A stretch of 64,000 bases of DNA from NCBI RefSeq assembly GCF_023156505.1, contig NZ_JALNMJ010000011.1, positions 62,001 through 126,000 of the forward strand, given 5' to 3'. The stretch is from Roseibium sediminicola. Its GTDB lineage: Bacteria > Pseudomonadota > Alphaproteobacteria > Rhizobiales > Stappiaceae. Below, one piece after another: positions 17,664-27,156 of the stretch (its first letter is position 1; every line of letters begins with the position of its first letter). The notes under the pieces are model-generated. The model saw nothing but the letters and a program-made list of their open reading frames with translations, made no database searches and was not told the DNA's origin. Both the position numbers and the translations under genes were made by a program.

Positions 17664-18119
17664 TCAATTTGCGGCGCCCCTGCGCTCGCAGGGGTCGCGC
17701 TCGCTCACCAACGGCTCAGGCGTTGCCGCAGGAAAAATCGCCGCGACACGATAGCTGCCCTGATCGCCAAGTGTCAGCATCAAGGTCACGGAATGTCCGG
17801 CTCCAATGCCGGGTGCGATCTTCGCATAAGGAGCAAGTGGAAGGTCCATGGTCATTGCGGGCCAGCCGATCGCTGGATTGGCTTCGTGACTGACGTTCAC
17901 GGCCCCTTCCGACAGCGAATTGATCACAGCACGCAGATGGATAGCGCCAAAAAGCTGCGCGCCGATGCGTTCGAGTTCCGCATGATACATGTTCTCGGGT
18001 GGCAGCTGAACAGCGACCGGATTTGCCGACCTGTGCAGCCCGGCCCGGGAAGGTGTCGACAAAACGATTGTCAGCAGGCCTGCAAGCACCGCTGCCAGGA
18101 AGATGGGGACAGGTTTCAT
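17664..18119 (-). CDS. Periplasmic CusF-like copper-binding protein
   Basis: The 151-residue protein has a signal peptide (1-26) and a CusF-like domain with the copper ligands His78, Trp86, Met89 and Met91 (HEANPAIGWPAMTMDL). CusF hands Cu(I)/Ag(I) to the CusB adaptor. The last 19 or so residues (from TPEPLVSERDP) are encoded by a palindromic repeat-like sequence and look unlike the family, so the original protein probably ended near AAIFP. It is the last gene of the copper operon. Confidence 0.8.
   Translation of the reverse strand: MKPVPIFLAAVLAGLLTIVLSTPSRAGLHRSANPVAVQLPPENMYHAELERIGAQLFGAIHLRAVINSLSEGAVNVSHEANPAIGWPAMTMDLPLAPYAKIAPGIGAGHSVTLMLTLGDQGSYRVAAIFPAATPEPLVSERDPCERRGAAN
17677..17694. 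repeat. GC-rich palindrome inside the 3' end of the CusF-like gene
   Basis: CCCCTGCGCTCGCAGGGG has perfect 8-base arms and a CT centre. It may act as a terminator between the convergent kdgK-like and copper transcripts, or be a REP-type insertion that extended the reading frame. Confidence 0.5.
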
Positions 18120-18211
18120 GTTCTCTGTGAGATGTTCTTTGGATAAGTTCGCTTGCGGCCAGGCGCAGCCTCCCGGGCGGGTTGGTCCGGGAGGCGGCTG
18201 CCGGTCTCAGC

Positions 18212-18553
18212 TTAGTTCGGCATGATCGCGCCGATTGCGTACATGCCGTCGTCGCCTTTCACCAGCATCAGGGTGACGGTGTCGCCGGCGTTGATGCCGC
18301 CCATCATCTGGGCGCCTTCCAGAACGGTCAGGTCCATGGTCATGGCCGGCCAGCCGATCTCGGGGATCGGGTCGTGGCTGACATTGGCGGTGCCATCGCC
18401 AATGGAATTGACGACGGCCTGGGCGTGAACCGCGCCTTCGATCTGTTCACCGGACATCGGCATGTTGGAATGATCCATGCCATGCGAGGACTGCGCCAGG
18501 GCAGCGGGCGTCATGGCTAGGGACAGGAAGGCCAGGAGCGTGAGAGTCTTCAT
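18212..18553 (-). CDS. cusF: Periplasmic CusF-like copper chaperone
   Basis: The 113-residue protein has a signal peptide (1-20), a His/Met-rich linker (HGMDHSNMPM) and one CusF domain with ligands His60, Trp68, Met71 and Met73. It delivers Cu(I) or Ag(I) to the CusBA pump in the periplasm. AAGGA sits before the chosen ATG (MKTLTLLAF); the longer frame is not supported. It follows cusA by 40 bases in the same operon, with a second CusF-like gene downstream. Confidence 0.88.
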   Translation of the reverse strand: MKTLTLLAFLSLAMTPAALAQSSHGMDHSNMPMSGEQIEGAVHAQAVVNSIGDGTANVSHDPIPEIGWPAMTMDLTVLEGAQMMGGINAGDTVTLMLVKGDDGMYAIGAIMPN

Positions 18554-18593
18554 TTCAGGGTCCTTTCTTTGGAGTGCTTGGTGTTCCACGGGA

Positions 18594-21500
18594 TCATTCG
18601 GCCGGCTGCGCCGTTCCGATGTCCGGTGTCCTTTGGCTGAGTTCGCGGTTCACGCGCGGGAGCGCGAGCCGCTTCCAGATGACGAAAATCGAGGGAATGA
18701 CGAAGAGGGTTAAAAGGGTCGCCGTTGCCATACCGCCCACCATGGGAGCGGCAATCCGCTGCATGATTTCCGACCCCGTGCCTTGCCCGTACATGATCGG
18801 GATCAGGCCTGCGAAGATGGTCGCGACCGTCATCACCTTGGGCCGGACACGCAGCAGCGCACCTTCGAAGACAACCTCCTCGACGTCCAGGGTGGTCATT
18901 TTCCGGGCCTCGCCTGCGGCAAGTTTCTTCCGCTTCTCCCAGGCCAGGTTGAGATAGAGCAGCATGACGATGGCGGTCTCGACGGCGACCCCCGCCAGCG
19001 CGATGAAGCCGACAATGACCGCGACCGACATGTCGAAATCGAGGTACCAGAGGAACCAGACGCCACCGGCCAGCGCGACCGGCAGGGCGGCCAGGATGAT
19101 GCCGACCTCAATCACCCGGTTGAACGCCATGAACAGCATCAGGGTGATGATCAGCAGCGTCGCCGGGGCCACCAGCTTCAGACGCTCCTGCATGCGTTCG
19201 ATATATTCGTACTGGCCGGACCACGAGATCGAATAGCCGGGCGGCAATTGGACCTTCTCCGCCACCACCCTGCGGGCTTCCTCGACGTAGCCGCCGAGGT
19301 CGCGCCCGGCGATGTCGATGAAGACGAAGCCGGTGCGGCGTGCGTTTTCAGACCGGATCATGCCCGGGCCATCGACGACGCTGACCTCCGCCAGCGCTCC
19401 GAGCGGGATATGGGCGCCCGACGGTGTCACCACCGGCAGGTCCCGAAGGCGTTCCGGACTGTTGCGCCACTCCTGCGGATAACGCAGGTTGATCGGGAAG
19501 CGTTCGAGCCCTTCGACGGATTCCGAGACCTGCATGCCACCGATCGCGGTCTGCACAACGTCCTGGACGTCACGGACGCTCATCATGAACCGAGCGGCGG
19601 CCTCCCGGTTGACGTCGATCTCGACAAACCGGCCGCCGACGGGCCGTTCGGCATAGGCCGACGCGGTTCCCGGAATGCCGGACACGGCGGTCTCGACCTC
19701 GATGCCCACCTTTTCGATGACCTCAAGGTCCGCACCGGTGATCTTGACCCCGACCGGGGTCTTGATGCCCGTCGCTAGCATGTCGATCCGGTTCTTGATC
19801 GGCTGAATCCAGACATTGGTGACGCCCGGGATCTGAACCGCCTTGTCCAGTTCCTCCCGAATGCGATCCATGGTCATGCCGGTACGCCAGTCGGACTGCG
19901 GTTTCAGCTGAATGGTTGTCTCGATCATCGTCAGCGGCGCCGGATCGGTCGCGGTGACCGCACGGCCCAGCTTGCCGTGGACGGTCAGCACCTCCGGCAC
20001 GGTGGCGATCAGCCGGTCCGACTGCTGAAGGACTTCACGCGCCTTGCCGATGGAGACGCCCGGATAGAGCGTCGGCATGTAGAGGAAATCACCCTCGTTC
20101 AGCTCCGGCATGAACTCCGTGCCGATCCGCTGGAGCGGCCACCACAGCGAAGCGACCAGGGCGGCCGCCAGCAGCGTCGTTGCCCAGGGCCAGGCGACGG
20201 CGGCGTCCAGGAACGGCCTATAGATCCAGATGACGATCCGGTTTAGCGGGTTTTTGCTCTCCGGCAGGATCCGGCCGCGCACGAAATAGCCCATCAGCAC
20301 CGGCACCAGCGTGATCGAGAGGATCGCCGCCGCCGCCATGGCATAGGTCTTGGTGAAGGCAAGCGGCTTGAACAGCCGGCCCTCCTGTCTCTCCAGAACG
20401 AAGACCGGGAGGAAACTGACGGTGATGATCGCAAGCGAGAAGAACAGCGCCGGGCCGACTTCCGAGGCACATTCGCCGACGATCTTCCAGCGGTTTTCCG
20501 GGGTCAGCTTTTCGTGTTCCAGTCGGCGGTGCATCGCCTCGATCATCACGATGGCCGCGTCCACCATCGCACCGATCGCGATCGCGATCCCGCCAAGGGA
20601 CATGATGTTGGCGTTGACGCCCTGCAGCTTCATGACGATGAAGGCCGCGGCGATGCCGAGCGGCAGTGACAGCAGGATGACCAGCGACGAGCGGATGTGC
20701 AAAAGGAAGGCCGCACAGACCAGCACGACCACGATGAACTCTTCGGTCAGTTTTTCCTTGAGGTTGTCTATCGCCCGCTCGATCACACCGGAACGGTCAT
20801 AGGTCGTGACGATCTCCACGCCCTCGGGCAGACTGGCGCGCAGTTCACCGATCCTGGCCTCGACGGCCTTGATCGTCGCCAGGGCATTGCCGCCCCAGCG
20901 CAGGATCACCACGCCGCCGACCGCATCGCCTTCACCGCCGAATTCGCCGACCCCGCGGCGCATTTCCGGCCCGAGGCGAATGTCGGCGACATCCCCGAGC
21001 GTCAGGGCGGCGCCGCGGTCATTGACCATCAAAGGTGCCTTGGCGAGGTCGGCAAGTTCGTCGACATAGCCGGTGGAGCGCACCATGAATTCGGCTTCAC
21101 CCATCTCGATGACGCTGCCCCCGGTCTCCCGGTTCGCCGCCTGAATGGCATTGCGGATCTGGGCGAGCGTCACGTCATAGGCGCGCAGCTTGTTCGGGTC
21201 GACGACAACCTGGTACTGCTTGACCATGCCGCCGATGGTGGCGACTTCCGAGACACCGTCGACGGTCTGGAGTTCGTATTTCAGAAACCAGTCCTGCAGG
21301 GCCCTGAGCTGCGACAGATCGTGACTGCCGGTCCTGTCGATCAGGGCATATTGATAGATCCAACCGACACCGGTGGCGTCCGGCCCGAGCTGGGGCGACA
21401 CGCCTTCGGGCAAGTTTGCCGAAATCTGCCCCAGATATTCCAGAACGCGGGTCCGGGCCCAGTAGAGGTCGGTGCCGTCCTCGAAGACGATGTAGACATA

Positions 21501-21773
21501 GCTGTCGCCGAAGAAGGAGAAGCCCCGAACATCGCTTGCGCCCGGAACGGCCAGCATTGCGGTGGCCATCGGGAAGGTGATCTGGTCCTCGACCACTTGC
21601 GGCGCCTGGCCCGGATAGGGCGTGCGCACGATCACCTGAACGTCCGAAAGGTCCGGGATCGCGTCGACCGGCGTTTCGCGGACCGCCCAGACCCCGGCAA
21701 CGGCTATCATGACGGCAAGCGCCAGCATGATGAACCGGTTGGCTATGGAGGCGCGAATGATTGCGGCAATCAT
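18594..21773 (-). CDS. cusA: CusA-type heavy-metal efflux RND pump
   Basis: The 1059-residue protein has the RND architecture: an N-terminal helix, a large periplasmic loop with YPGQAPQVVEDQITFPM, a central multi-helix block, a second periplasmic loop and a C-terminal membrane block. VETPVDAIPDLSDVQV-like N-terminal text (here ETPVDAIPDLSDVQVIV) is diagnostic of the CusA/CzcA heavy-metal group. It exports Cu(I)/Ag(I) in a complex with CusB and an outer-membrane channel. The ATG overlaps the cusB stop as TGATG; a GTG one codon earlier is an alternative. No cusC-like gene is in the window, so a TolC-type protein encoded elsewhere is presumed. Confidence 0.93.
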   Translation of the reverse strand: MIAAIIRASIANRFIMLALAVMIAVAGVWAVRETPVDAIPDLSDVQVIVRTPYPGQAPQVVEDQITFPMATAMLAVPGASDVRGFSFFGDSYVYIVFEDGTDLYWARTRVLEYLGQISANLPEGVSPQLGPDATGVGWIYQYALIDRTGSHDLSQLRALQDWFLKYELQTVDGVSEVATIGGMVKQYQVVVDPNKLRAYDVTLAQIRNAIQAANRETGGSVIEMGEAEFMVRSTGYVDELADLAKAPLMVNDRGAALTLGDVADIRLGPEMRRGVGEFGGEGDAVGGVVILRWGGNALATIKAVEARIGELRASLPEGVEIVTTYDRSGVIERAIDNLKEKLTEEFIVVVLVCAAFLLHIRSSLVILLSLPLGIAAAFIVMKLQGVNANIMSLGGIAIAIGAMVDAAIVMIEAMHRRLEHEKLTPENRWKIVGECASEVGPALFFSLAIITVSFLPVFVLERQEGRLFKPLAFTKTYAMAAAAILSITLVPVLMGYFVRGRILPESKNPLNRIVIWIYRPFLDAAVAWPWATTLLAAALVASLWWPLQRIGTEFMPELNEGDFLYMPTLYPGVSIGKAREVLQQSDRLIATVPEVLTVHGKLGRAVTATDPAPLTMIETTIQLKPQSDWRTGMTMDRIREELDKAVQIPGVTNVWIQPIKNRIDMLATGIKTPVGVKITGADLEVIEKVGIEVETAVSGIPGTASAYAERPVGGRFVEIDVNREAAARFMMSVRDVQDVVQTAIGGMQVSESVEGLERFPINLRYPQEWRNSPERLRDLPVVTPSGAHIPLGALAEVSVVDGPGMIRSENARRTGFVFIDIAGRDLGGYVEEARRVVAEKVQLPPGYSISWSGQYEYIERMQERLKLVAPATLLIITLMLFMAFNRVIEVGIILAALPVALAGGVWFLWYLDFDMSVAVIVGFIALAGVAVETAIVMLLYLNLAWEKRKKLAAGEARKMTTLDVEEVVFEGALLRVRPKVMTVATIFAGLIPIMYGQGTGSEIMQRIAAPMVGGMATATLLTLFVIPSIFVIWKRLALPRVNRELSQRTPDIGTAQPAE

Positions 21774-23962
21774 CACATGCTCTCCTCAAGGCGCGTCCCG
21801 ACCAGCGTCATGGAAAAATCCGGATTGCGCCGCAGCAGCAGCGTGATCTCGCGGTCCAGGGGCAGATCGGAGGTCCCGAGCGCCGTATCGACGGCAAAAT
21901 CCATCGTCATGCCCGGCATGCCGATCTCGGTCATCGGCCCGTGCGTGATGTTCGCGGTCCCCGCGTCCGCATCGACGGCGTTGATCGTGCCGCGCACTTC
22001 CATCGGCGGCGCAACCGGTTCCGCCTTCGCCAGCACCATGGTCATGCCGTCCGGGCGGTCGAAAGTCAGAGTGCTCTCAACGCCGACCGGCAGGGCCTCA
22101 AGGTCGAGTTTTTCATCGACGGCAAAGGCCATGGTCATGCCCGGCATGCCGATCTCAGCGATGGGGCCATGGGTGATCGTTGCGCTGGCGGCTTCCGCAT
22201 CAATGGCATCGATCTTTCCCGAAACGGTGATCGGAGCGGCCGCTTCCGGCTCTGCAGAAGCAGGTGCCGGCGACACCGAGTCCCCACCATCCATCGGGCG
22301 AACCGCGACGATGGAGAACAGGCCGCTGTCGTCCTTGGAAAGATCGAACTCGACCGGAACCTCCAGCGGTACGGTCGCAGGATCGAGACCGGCAACCGCC
22401 AGGTCCATCTGCATGGCGGGCCAGCCAAGGTCCGGGACCGGGCCGTGATCGAGGGTCAGCTTGCCGTCGGCAGTGACCGCGAGCACGGTGCCCGTCCCGG
22501 TCGCAGCAACGCCATCGTCTCTGCCCAGTTCGATCAGACCCAACAGACCGTCGGCGCCCCGTGCCGCGCGAAAGGTCACCTGTTGCCCTTCGCTCAGCCT
22601 CTCCAGGGGAACGGTTGCCTGCACCGGAAACCGCGATGTCATGGCCGGCCAGTCCACACTCTCAAGAGCCGCGTGACGGATGGTCGCCATGCGGGTGTCG
22701 CGGTTGAGGGCAATCAGCTCGCCGGTGCCGCGCGCGGGGGCTTCGTCGGTCGGCGCCATGCGCATCAGTCCGGCATTGAGCGCGCTTTCGCTGTCGATCA
22801 GGAACTGGGCGGAGGCGACGACCTCCTCGCCCGGCGCCAGGCCCTGGGCGACTTCCGTGCGGCCGCCTTCGCCGAAATTGTCGCGCAGGCCTGTCGTGAT
22901 CAGGCGCGGTTTGAAAGTGCCCTCGCCAACCCTGATGATGACCCGTTCCGCCGCCCCGGTGCGGATGACCGCTTCGGAGGGCACCGTCAGGGCCGTGCGG
23001 GTTGCTTTTGGGACGAGGCTGACATTGCCGAACATGTTGGGCCGCAGCAGCCCGTCCGAATTGTCGAACCGGAGACGCACGGGAAGCGTCCGCGTCTGGG
23101 CGTCCAGCTCCGGATAGATATAGTCGATCTCACCTTCGAAGCTGCGGCCCGGCAGATGCTCGAAGCGGGCAACGGCGCGCATGTCCGCGCTGAGGCGCGC
23201 AATGTCCCGTTCAAAGACATCGACAATCAGCCAGACCTGGTCGAGGTTGGTGATCGAAAGCGCCTGGGTGCCAGGCTGGAGGAACATGCCTTCCGCGGCG
23301 CTGATGGCGATGACAACACCGTCGCGCGGGGCTTCGATCTTGATGCGCCGGGCGACTTCCCCGGTTGCCTCGATCTCGGCGATCTGGGTTTCGGAAGCCC
23401 CATGGCTGCGCAACTTGTTGCGGGCGGCCTCGACGGACAACCCGTTGCCGTTTTCAAGGGACCTTAGGAAATCGAAAGCCGCGACGCCGAACTCGGGCGA
23501 GAACAGCTCGAACAACACTTCGCCCTTGGTGACGCGGTCTCCGACTGCCCGCACATCGAGGGTCTCGATCCAGCCGTCGACACGGGTGTGCACATGGCTG
23601 GTCAGGTGTTCGTCGTAGCGCACGAAACCGACGGTCTCGATCCGTTGCGAGATTTCATCGACCTGCGCCAGAGCCGTCCGAACGCCGATTGCGTTTATTT
23701 CCGCCGCGGACAGCTTGACTTCGGCAGGGTCGCCGGACGGTTCCTCGCCCGCATAAACGGGGATGAGATCCATGCCCATCGGAGACTTGCCCGGGCCAGG
23801 CTGGCGAAAGTTCGGGTCCATCGGGGCGACCCAATAGAGAATGTCGGCGTCCCCCGACGCCGTCTTGTCGGCCGGATTTAGATAAAGTCGCTCAAGAAAC
23901 ACCCCGCCTGCCACGCCTGCGGCAAGGGCCAGGATGCTGAGCGCGGAATAGCGTCCACGCAT
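21773..23962 (-). CDS. cusB: CusB-type adaptor with four C-terminal CusF-like domains
   Basis: The 729-residue protein is much longer than ordinary CusB (about 400). Order: membrane anchor (5-25); heavy-metal-binding segment YWVAPMDPN...PMGMDLIPVY (43-70); membrane-fusion barrel and hairpin (about 85-400); then four tandem CusF-like modules at about 410-480, 488-558, 578-648 and 656-725. Ligand sets are His430/Trp438/Met441 with Ser443; His506/Trp514/Met517/Met519; His598/Met606/Met609/Met611; and His674/Met682/Met685/Met687. Modules 3 and 4 thus replace the capping Trp by Met, and module 1 lacks one Met. It links CusA to the outer-membrane channel and would offer several periplasmic Cu(I) docking sites. 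Confidence 0.9.
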   Translation of the reverse strand: MRGRYSALSILALAAGVAGGVFLERLYLNPADKTASGDADILYWVAPMDPNFRQPGPGKSPMGMDLIPVYAGEEPSGDPAEVKLSAAEINAIGVRTALAQVDEISQRIETVGFVRYDEHLTSHVHTRVDGWIETLDVRAVGDRVTKGEVLFELFSPEFGVAAFDFLRSLENGNGLSVEAARNKLRSHGASETQIAEIEATGEVARRIKIEAPRDGVVIAISAAEGMFLQPGTQALSITNLDQVWLIVDVFERDIARLSADMRAVARFEHLPGRSFEGEIDYIYPELDAQTRTLPVRLRFDNSDGLLRPNMFGNVSLVPKATRTALTVPSEAVIRTGAAERVIIRVGEGTFKPRLITTGLRDNFGEGGRTEVAQGLAPGEEVVASAQFLIDSESALNAGLMRMAPTDEAPARGTGELIALNRDTRMATIRHAALESVDWPAMTSRFPVQATVPLERLSEGQQVTFRAARGADGLLGLIELGRDDGVAATGTGTVLAVTADGKLTLDHGPVPDLGWPAMQMDLAVAGLDPATVPLEVPVEFDLSKDDSGLFSIVAVRPMDGGDSVSPAPASAEPEAAAPITVSGKIDAIDAEAASATITHGPIAEIGMPGMTMAFAVDEKLDLEALPVGVESTLTFDRPDGMTMVLAKAEPVAPPMEVRGTINAVDADAGTANITHGPMTEIGMPGMTMDFAVDTALGTSDLPLDREITLLLRRNPDFSMTLVGTRLEESM

Positions 23963-24043
23963 GATAACCTCTGAGTTGCCATCGGCGGATAACCGACAGC
24001 CTGTACAACAACGAAAGCTCGCGCGTTGCGCGAGACGATGTTC

Positions 24044-24418
24044 TCAGAGGAACCGTGGGGGACGTTTGGGAAGGACGGCATCCGCCACATGCAGGGCATC
24101 AGGCAGGGCCTGCCCGAAGGACAGGGAGCGCATGAAGAAGGTGACGCCGGCCTCCAGGCTGCCCAGCGTATAGCCGGCGCAGAGCGCACCGCCGCAACAT
24201 CTGTCGATATTGGCCTGGTCCCGGTCCTGTGTGTCATCGGCCTGGTCGGCCATGACATGACCGGCCATTTTCTGGCACGGCATGCCAGCCTCGCTTGACG
24301 CGGCCTCGGCGGCGGCCGCCATCTGATGCTGCATGGGGGCGCGCGCGACAAAAACCAGCGCAAACGCCAGCAAAAGCGTCGCTGCAAGTCTGCTGAACTG
24401 TCGCGCGGATCCAATCAT
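24044..24418 (-). CDS. Secreted Cys-containing hypothetical protein of the copper operon
   Basis: The 124-residue frame starts MIGSARQFSRLAATLLLAFA with a signal peptide ending near residue 27. The mature part holds Cys48, Cys74-Cys75 and Cys80 plus several His and Met, fitting a periplasmic metal-associated protein of the DUF2946-like kind that often precedes copper efflux genes. It ends 81 bases before cusB in the same direction. The competing frame over 23878-24414 is Arg/Trp-rich and lacks a signal, so it was rejected. The exact family is uncertain. Confidence 0.6.
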   Translation of the reverse strand: MIGSARQFSRLAATLLLAFALVFVARAPMQHQMAAAAEAASSEAGMPCQKMAGHVMADQADDTQDRDQANIDRCCGGALCAGYTLGSLEAGVTFFMRSLSFGQALPDALHVADAVLPKRPPRFL

Positions 24419-24621
24419 CCTGCGCGATATAGTCCCATGCCCGGAAAATACAAGAGGCTCGATGCCGCGATTTCAATCGGGGCAAGGCCCCACCCTGACC
24501 GCAGGAAAACAAGCCTATGCCAACAGCGATCATTGTGCCGGGGCCTTGGCGGGAGAGACAACGGCAAGGAGCGTGTTCCCGGTCACGACACGGCCGGACC
24601 TGACGGTCCGAAACCCAAGTA

Positions 24622-25271
24622 CCTCACCCGTCCCAGAGCCCTTCCCGCCGCAAATCGGCCATCGTCCGGGAAATCCCCTCCCGCAGGATCCCGACCATCT
24701 CGTCGATCTGGGCGCGGGTGATCGTCAGTGGCGGGGACATGACGCACATGTTGATCAGGGGACGGACCAGGAGGCCGAGGTCCTGGCAGTGGGCGTCGAT
24801 GCGCTGGCCGACTTCCGTGTCGAGGCGCAGCGGGTTGTGACTGTCGTGGTCGGCGACGCATTCGACGCAGGCCATCAGGCCGATGCCGCGCACCTCGCCC
24901 ACCAGCGGCAGCTCTTCCAGGGTCTTCAGCTGGCTCAGGAAATACGGTGCAATCTCGCGCACATGGTCCAGAAGGCCGTCTTCCAGGAGATCGAGGTTTT
25001 TCATGGCGACCGCGCAGCCGATCGGGTGGCTGGAATAGGTCAGGCCATGGGCATACATGGCGTCCGGATGGTTGGACCTGCGCAGCTCTTCAAGGAGGCG
25101 CGAGGACACCATCATGCCGCCGAGCGGGAAATAACCCGAGGTCACGCCCTTGGCGAAGGTGATGAAGTCCGGCTTGGCGCCGAAGACGTCTTTTGAGGCG
25201 AACACATGGCCAAGCCGGCCGAAGGCGGTGACGACCTCGTCAGACACATAGAGAATGTCATGCTTGCCGCA
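24622..25271. repeat. Direct repeat copy A (650 bases, aminotransferase 3' part)
   Basis: This stretch matches 27441-28090 base for base with about 25 mismatches by eye (roughly 96% identity) and no gaps. Similarity stops abruptly at both ends: near CCTCACCCGTCCC on one side and TGCTTGC(C/G)GCA on the other. Confidence 0.9.
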
Positions 25272-25286
25272 TGTCTCTGCCACCAT
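24624..25286 (-). pseudogene. 5'-truncated class III aminotransferase copy
   Basis: The frame gives 220 residues that match the C-terminal half of the intact aminotransferase at 27443-28867, including DEVVTAFGRLG and the PLP-lysine motif TFAKGVTSGYFPLGG. The first 260 or so residues (cofactor phosphate cup and dimer region) are missing. The present start MVAETCG comes from the junction sequence. The frame has stayed open, which suggests a recent event or gene conversion, but a half aminotransferase cannot be active by itself. Confidence 0.85.
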
Positions 25287-25340
25287 CGTCCCATGGCGAC
25301 ACGGGAGACAGACAGCTTGTTGGACGTGCTCCCTGGGGGA

Positions 25341-26153
25341 TTAGACCCGACATTCCGCTTTCACAGCCCAGGCGCGCGCCATGAGACTGATCGGGCTATT
25401 GTGTCCCAACTGTTCTTTCAGTCGTGACTTCAGGGCGCTTCGCCGGTCTTCCGACAAGCTCTCGCAATACCCCGGAGCCGGACCAGCCCCCAGCGTAAAG
25501 GGATGCCAGAACGCCTCGAAATCGGCAAATTCCGTGACGACCTCGACCTGAAAGATATCCGGATTGTCGATCCCTGCCTCAGCGCACAGTCCGGCAAGCC
25601 CATCTCTCGTGCAAAACGGAAACCGCGACGCCTCATCGAGCTCTTTCGCTTTCGGCTCAAGGGACGCCGCAGCTTTCCAAAAGGCGTCGATAAAGCCGAC
25701 TCCTCCACCAGGATAATCCCACACGTAAAACGACAGCAGGCCGCCGGGGCGCAGCACGCGCTTCATTTCCGCAAGCCCTGCCGCCCGGCCGCGAACAAAA
25801 TTCAGGACTAGCCCGGAGGTCACCACATCGAAGCTGCCGTCATCAGCAGGCAATTTCTCTGCGGCCGCAGCTTGGAAGCTGGCACGCGGGTCCGCGATGG
25901 TCCGTCTTGCGTGAGCGACAAAGTCCTGGGACGCGTCCGTTGCAACGAGCGACTTTGGAGCGCATTTGCGGAGAATGGCGGACGTAAGGGCTCCAGTGCC
26001 ACATCCCAACTCGAGCCAGTCGGCATCGTTCGGCGCGTCCAGCCAGTCGAGAAACCTCGTCGCCACCATGCGGCTCCATCGCCCCATGTAATGTTCGTAG
26101 CTTTGCCCCGCCATCCACGTGTCGTATTTTGCTTCTGCGACCATCATCTTCAC
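25341..26153 (-). CDS. SAM-dependent methyltransferase (class I)
   Basis: The 270-residue protein has motif I WLELGCGTGALTSAIL (about 46-61), an acidic motif II region (VATDASQDF) and the post-motif pattern FDVVTSGLVLNFV with MKRVLRPGGLLSFYVWDY, typical of Methyltransf_11/UbiE-like enzymes. Substrate unknown. It is divergent from an HxlR regulator, sharing a 147-base promoter region, and the pair is enclosed by the duplicated aminotransferase ends, so it looks like an inserted cassette. MKMMVAEAKYD offers several possible starts within four residues. Confidence 0.8.
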   Translation of the reverse strand: MKMMVAEAKYDTWMAGQSYEHYMGRWSRMVATRFLDWLDAPNDADWLELGCGTGALTSAILRKCAPKSLVATDASQDFVAHARRTIADPRASFQAAAAEKLPADDGSFDVVTSGLVLNFVRGRAAGLAEMKRVLRPGGLLSFYVWDYPGGGVGFIDAFWKAAASLEPKAKELDEASRFPFCTRDGLAGLCAEAGIDNPDIFQVEVVTEFADFEAFWHPFTLGAGPAPGYCESLSEDRRSALKSRLKEQLGHNSPISLMARAWAVKAECRV

Positions 26154-26300
26154 CCCTTCAAGTGCCAGGGACGTTGACGGGCCATGATCCCGCCACCGCG
26201 TGACTAATAAGCTCTTCTGCCATTTTCATCACGGCCACATGGCACTCAAGTTCATAAACTGAAGTTGAACGAAAAGTGCGCTGTCGCTAGGCTTAAAAGC

Positions 26301-27011
26301 ATGAGCAAGCGTCAGGGATATGGTCAATTCTGCCCGATTTCGAGGGCAGCCGAACTTTTGACAACCCGGTGGACTCCGCTGGTTGTGCGTGAGCTGTATT
26401 TCGGCAGTACGCGATATTCCGATCTGCGACGTGGCCTTCCCCGCATGTCCAGCGCACTGCTTTCACAGCGATTGAAGGAGTTGGAACACAACGGCATCCT
26501 CACGTGTCAGCCGGCCGAAAGTGGAACGGGGCATGTTTATCGACTGACCGATGCGGGGCGCGCATTGTTCCCGATCCTTGAAAGTATGGGGCATTGGGCG
26601 CAGACGCATAGCAGCGACGACATGACGAAGGACGAAAATCTCGATCCCGACCTTCTGATGTGGAACATCAGGCGCAGGGTCACGAGCGAAGGCATCCCGA
26701 AGAATCAACACTTTGTTGTGCTCTTTCATTTCTTGGGCGTCCCAATCAAGCGCAGTCGGTTTTGGCTGCTTTTTCGGGATGGGGAAATCGAAATTTGCAT
26801 GCGAGATCCGGGTTATGAAACCGGCCTTGCCGTTACAGCACATATTCGAACCTTGACCCAGATCTGGCTTGGACACGTGCCGCTTGAGCTGGCAATCCGA
26901 AGGCACGAACTATTGCTTGAGGGCGAAAGGTCTCATGTCCAGGCCTTTTCGCGCTGGTTCAACTTGAGCCTCCTGGCGATTGGCAACCAGGCATCTGTTT
27001 CTTCGGCCTAA
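26301..27011 (+). CDS. HxlR-family transcriptional regulator
   Basis: The 236-residue protein has an N-terminal HxlR winged helix (about 8-105): CPISRAAELLTTRWTPLVVREL and GLPRMSSALLSQRLKELEHNGIL. A C-terminal domain of about 110 residues follows, of unknown ligand. HxlR proteins respond to reactive or small organic molecules. The ATG (MSKRQGYGQF) was chosen over a TTG 12 codons upstream. It is divergent from the methyltransferase gene, which it probably regulates; GTTCATAAACTGAAGTTGAAC at about 26248-26270 is a possible operator. Confidence 0.85.
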   Translation: MSKRQGYGQFCPISRAAELLTTRWTPLVVRELYFGSTRYSDLRRGLPRMSSALLSQRLKELEHNGILTCQPAESGTGHVYRLTDAGRALFPILESMGHWAQTHSSDDMTKDENLDPDLLMWNIRRRVTSEGIPKNQHFVVLFHFLGVPIKRSRFWLLFRDGEIEICMRDPGYETGLAVTAHIRTLTQIWLGHVPLELAIRRHELLLEGERSHVQAFSRWFNLSLLAIGNQASVSSA

Positions 27012-27156
27012 TGCGACCAGATGAGGAGTTGAGCCTGCCCTGGAAACCTCCTCCGAAATGAGTTTGCACGTCAATGCGAAGCCAACGCGAACAATGGCGC
27101 GCGCGGCTCGGACCGGATCGCGCTTCGCGAGACCTGCATCACGTCATACCGGGGGC

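Noticed and set aside
23878..24414. 178-codon minus-strand frame overlapping the small Cys protein
   Set aside because: Arg/Trp/Pro-rich composition and overlap with the cusB start; the other frame has a clear signal peptide.
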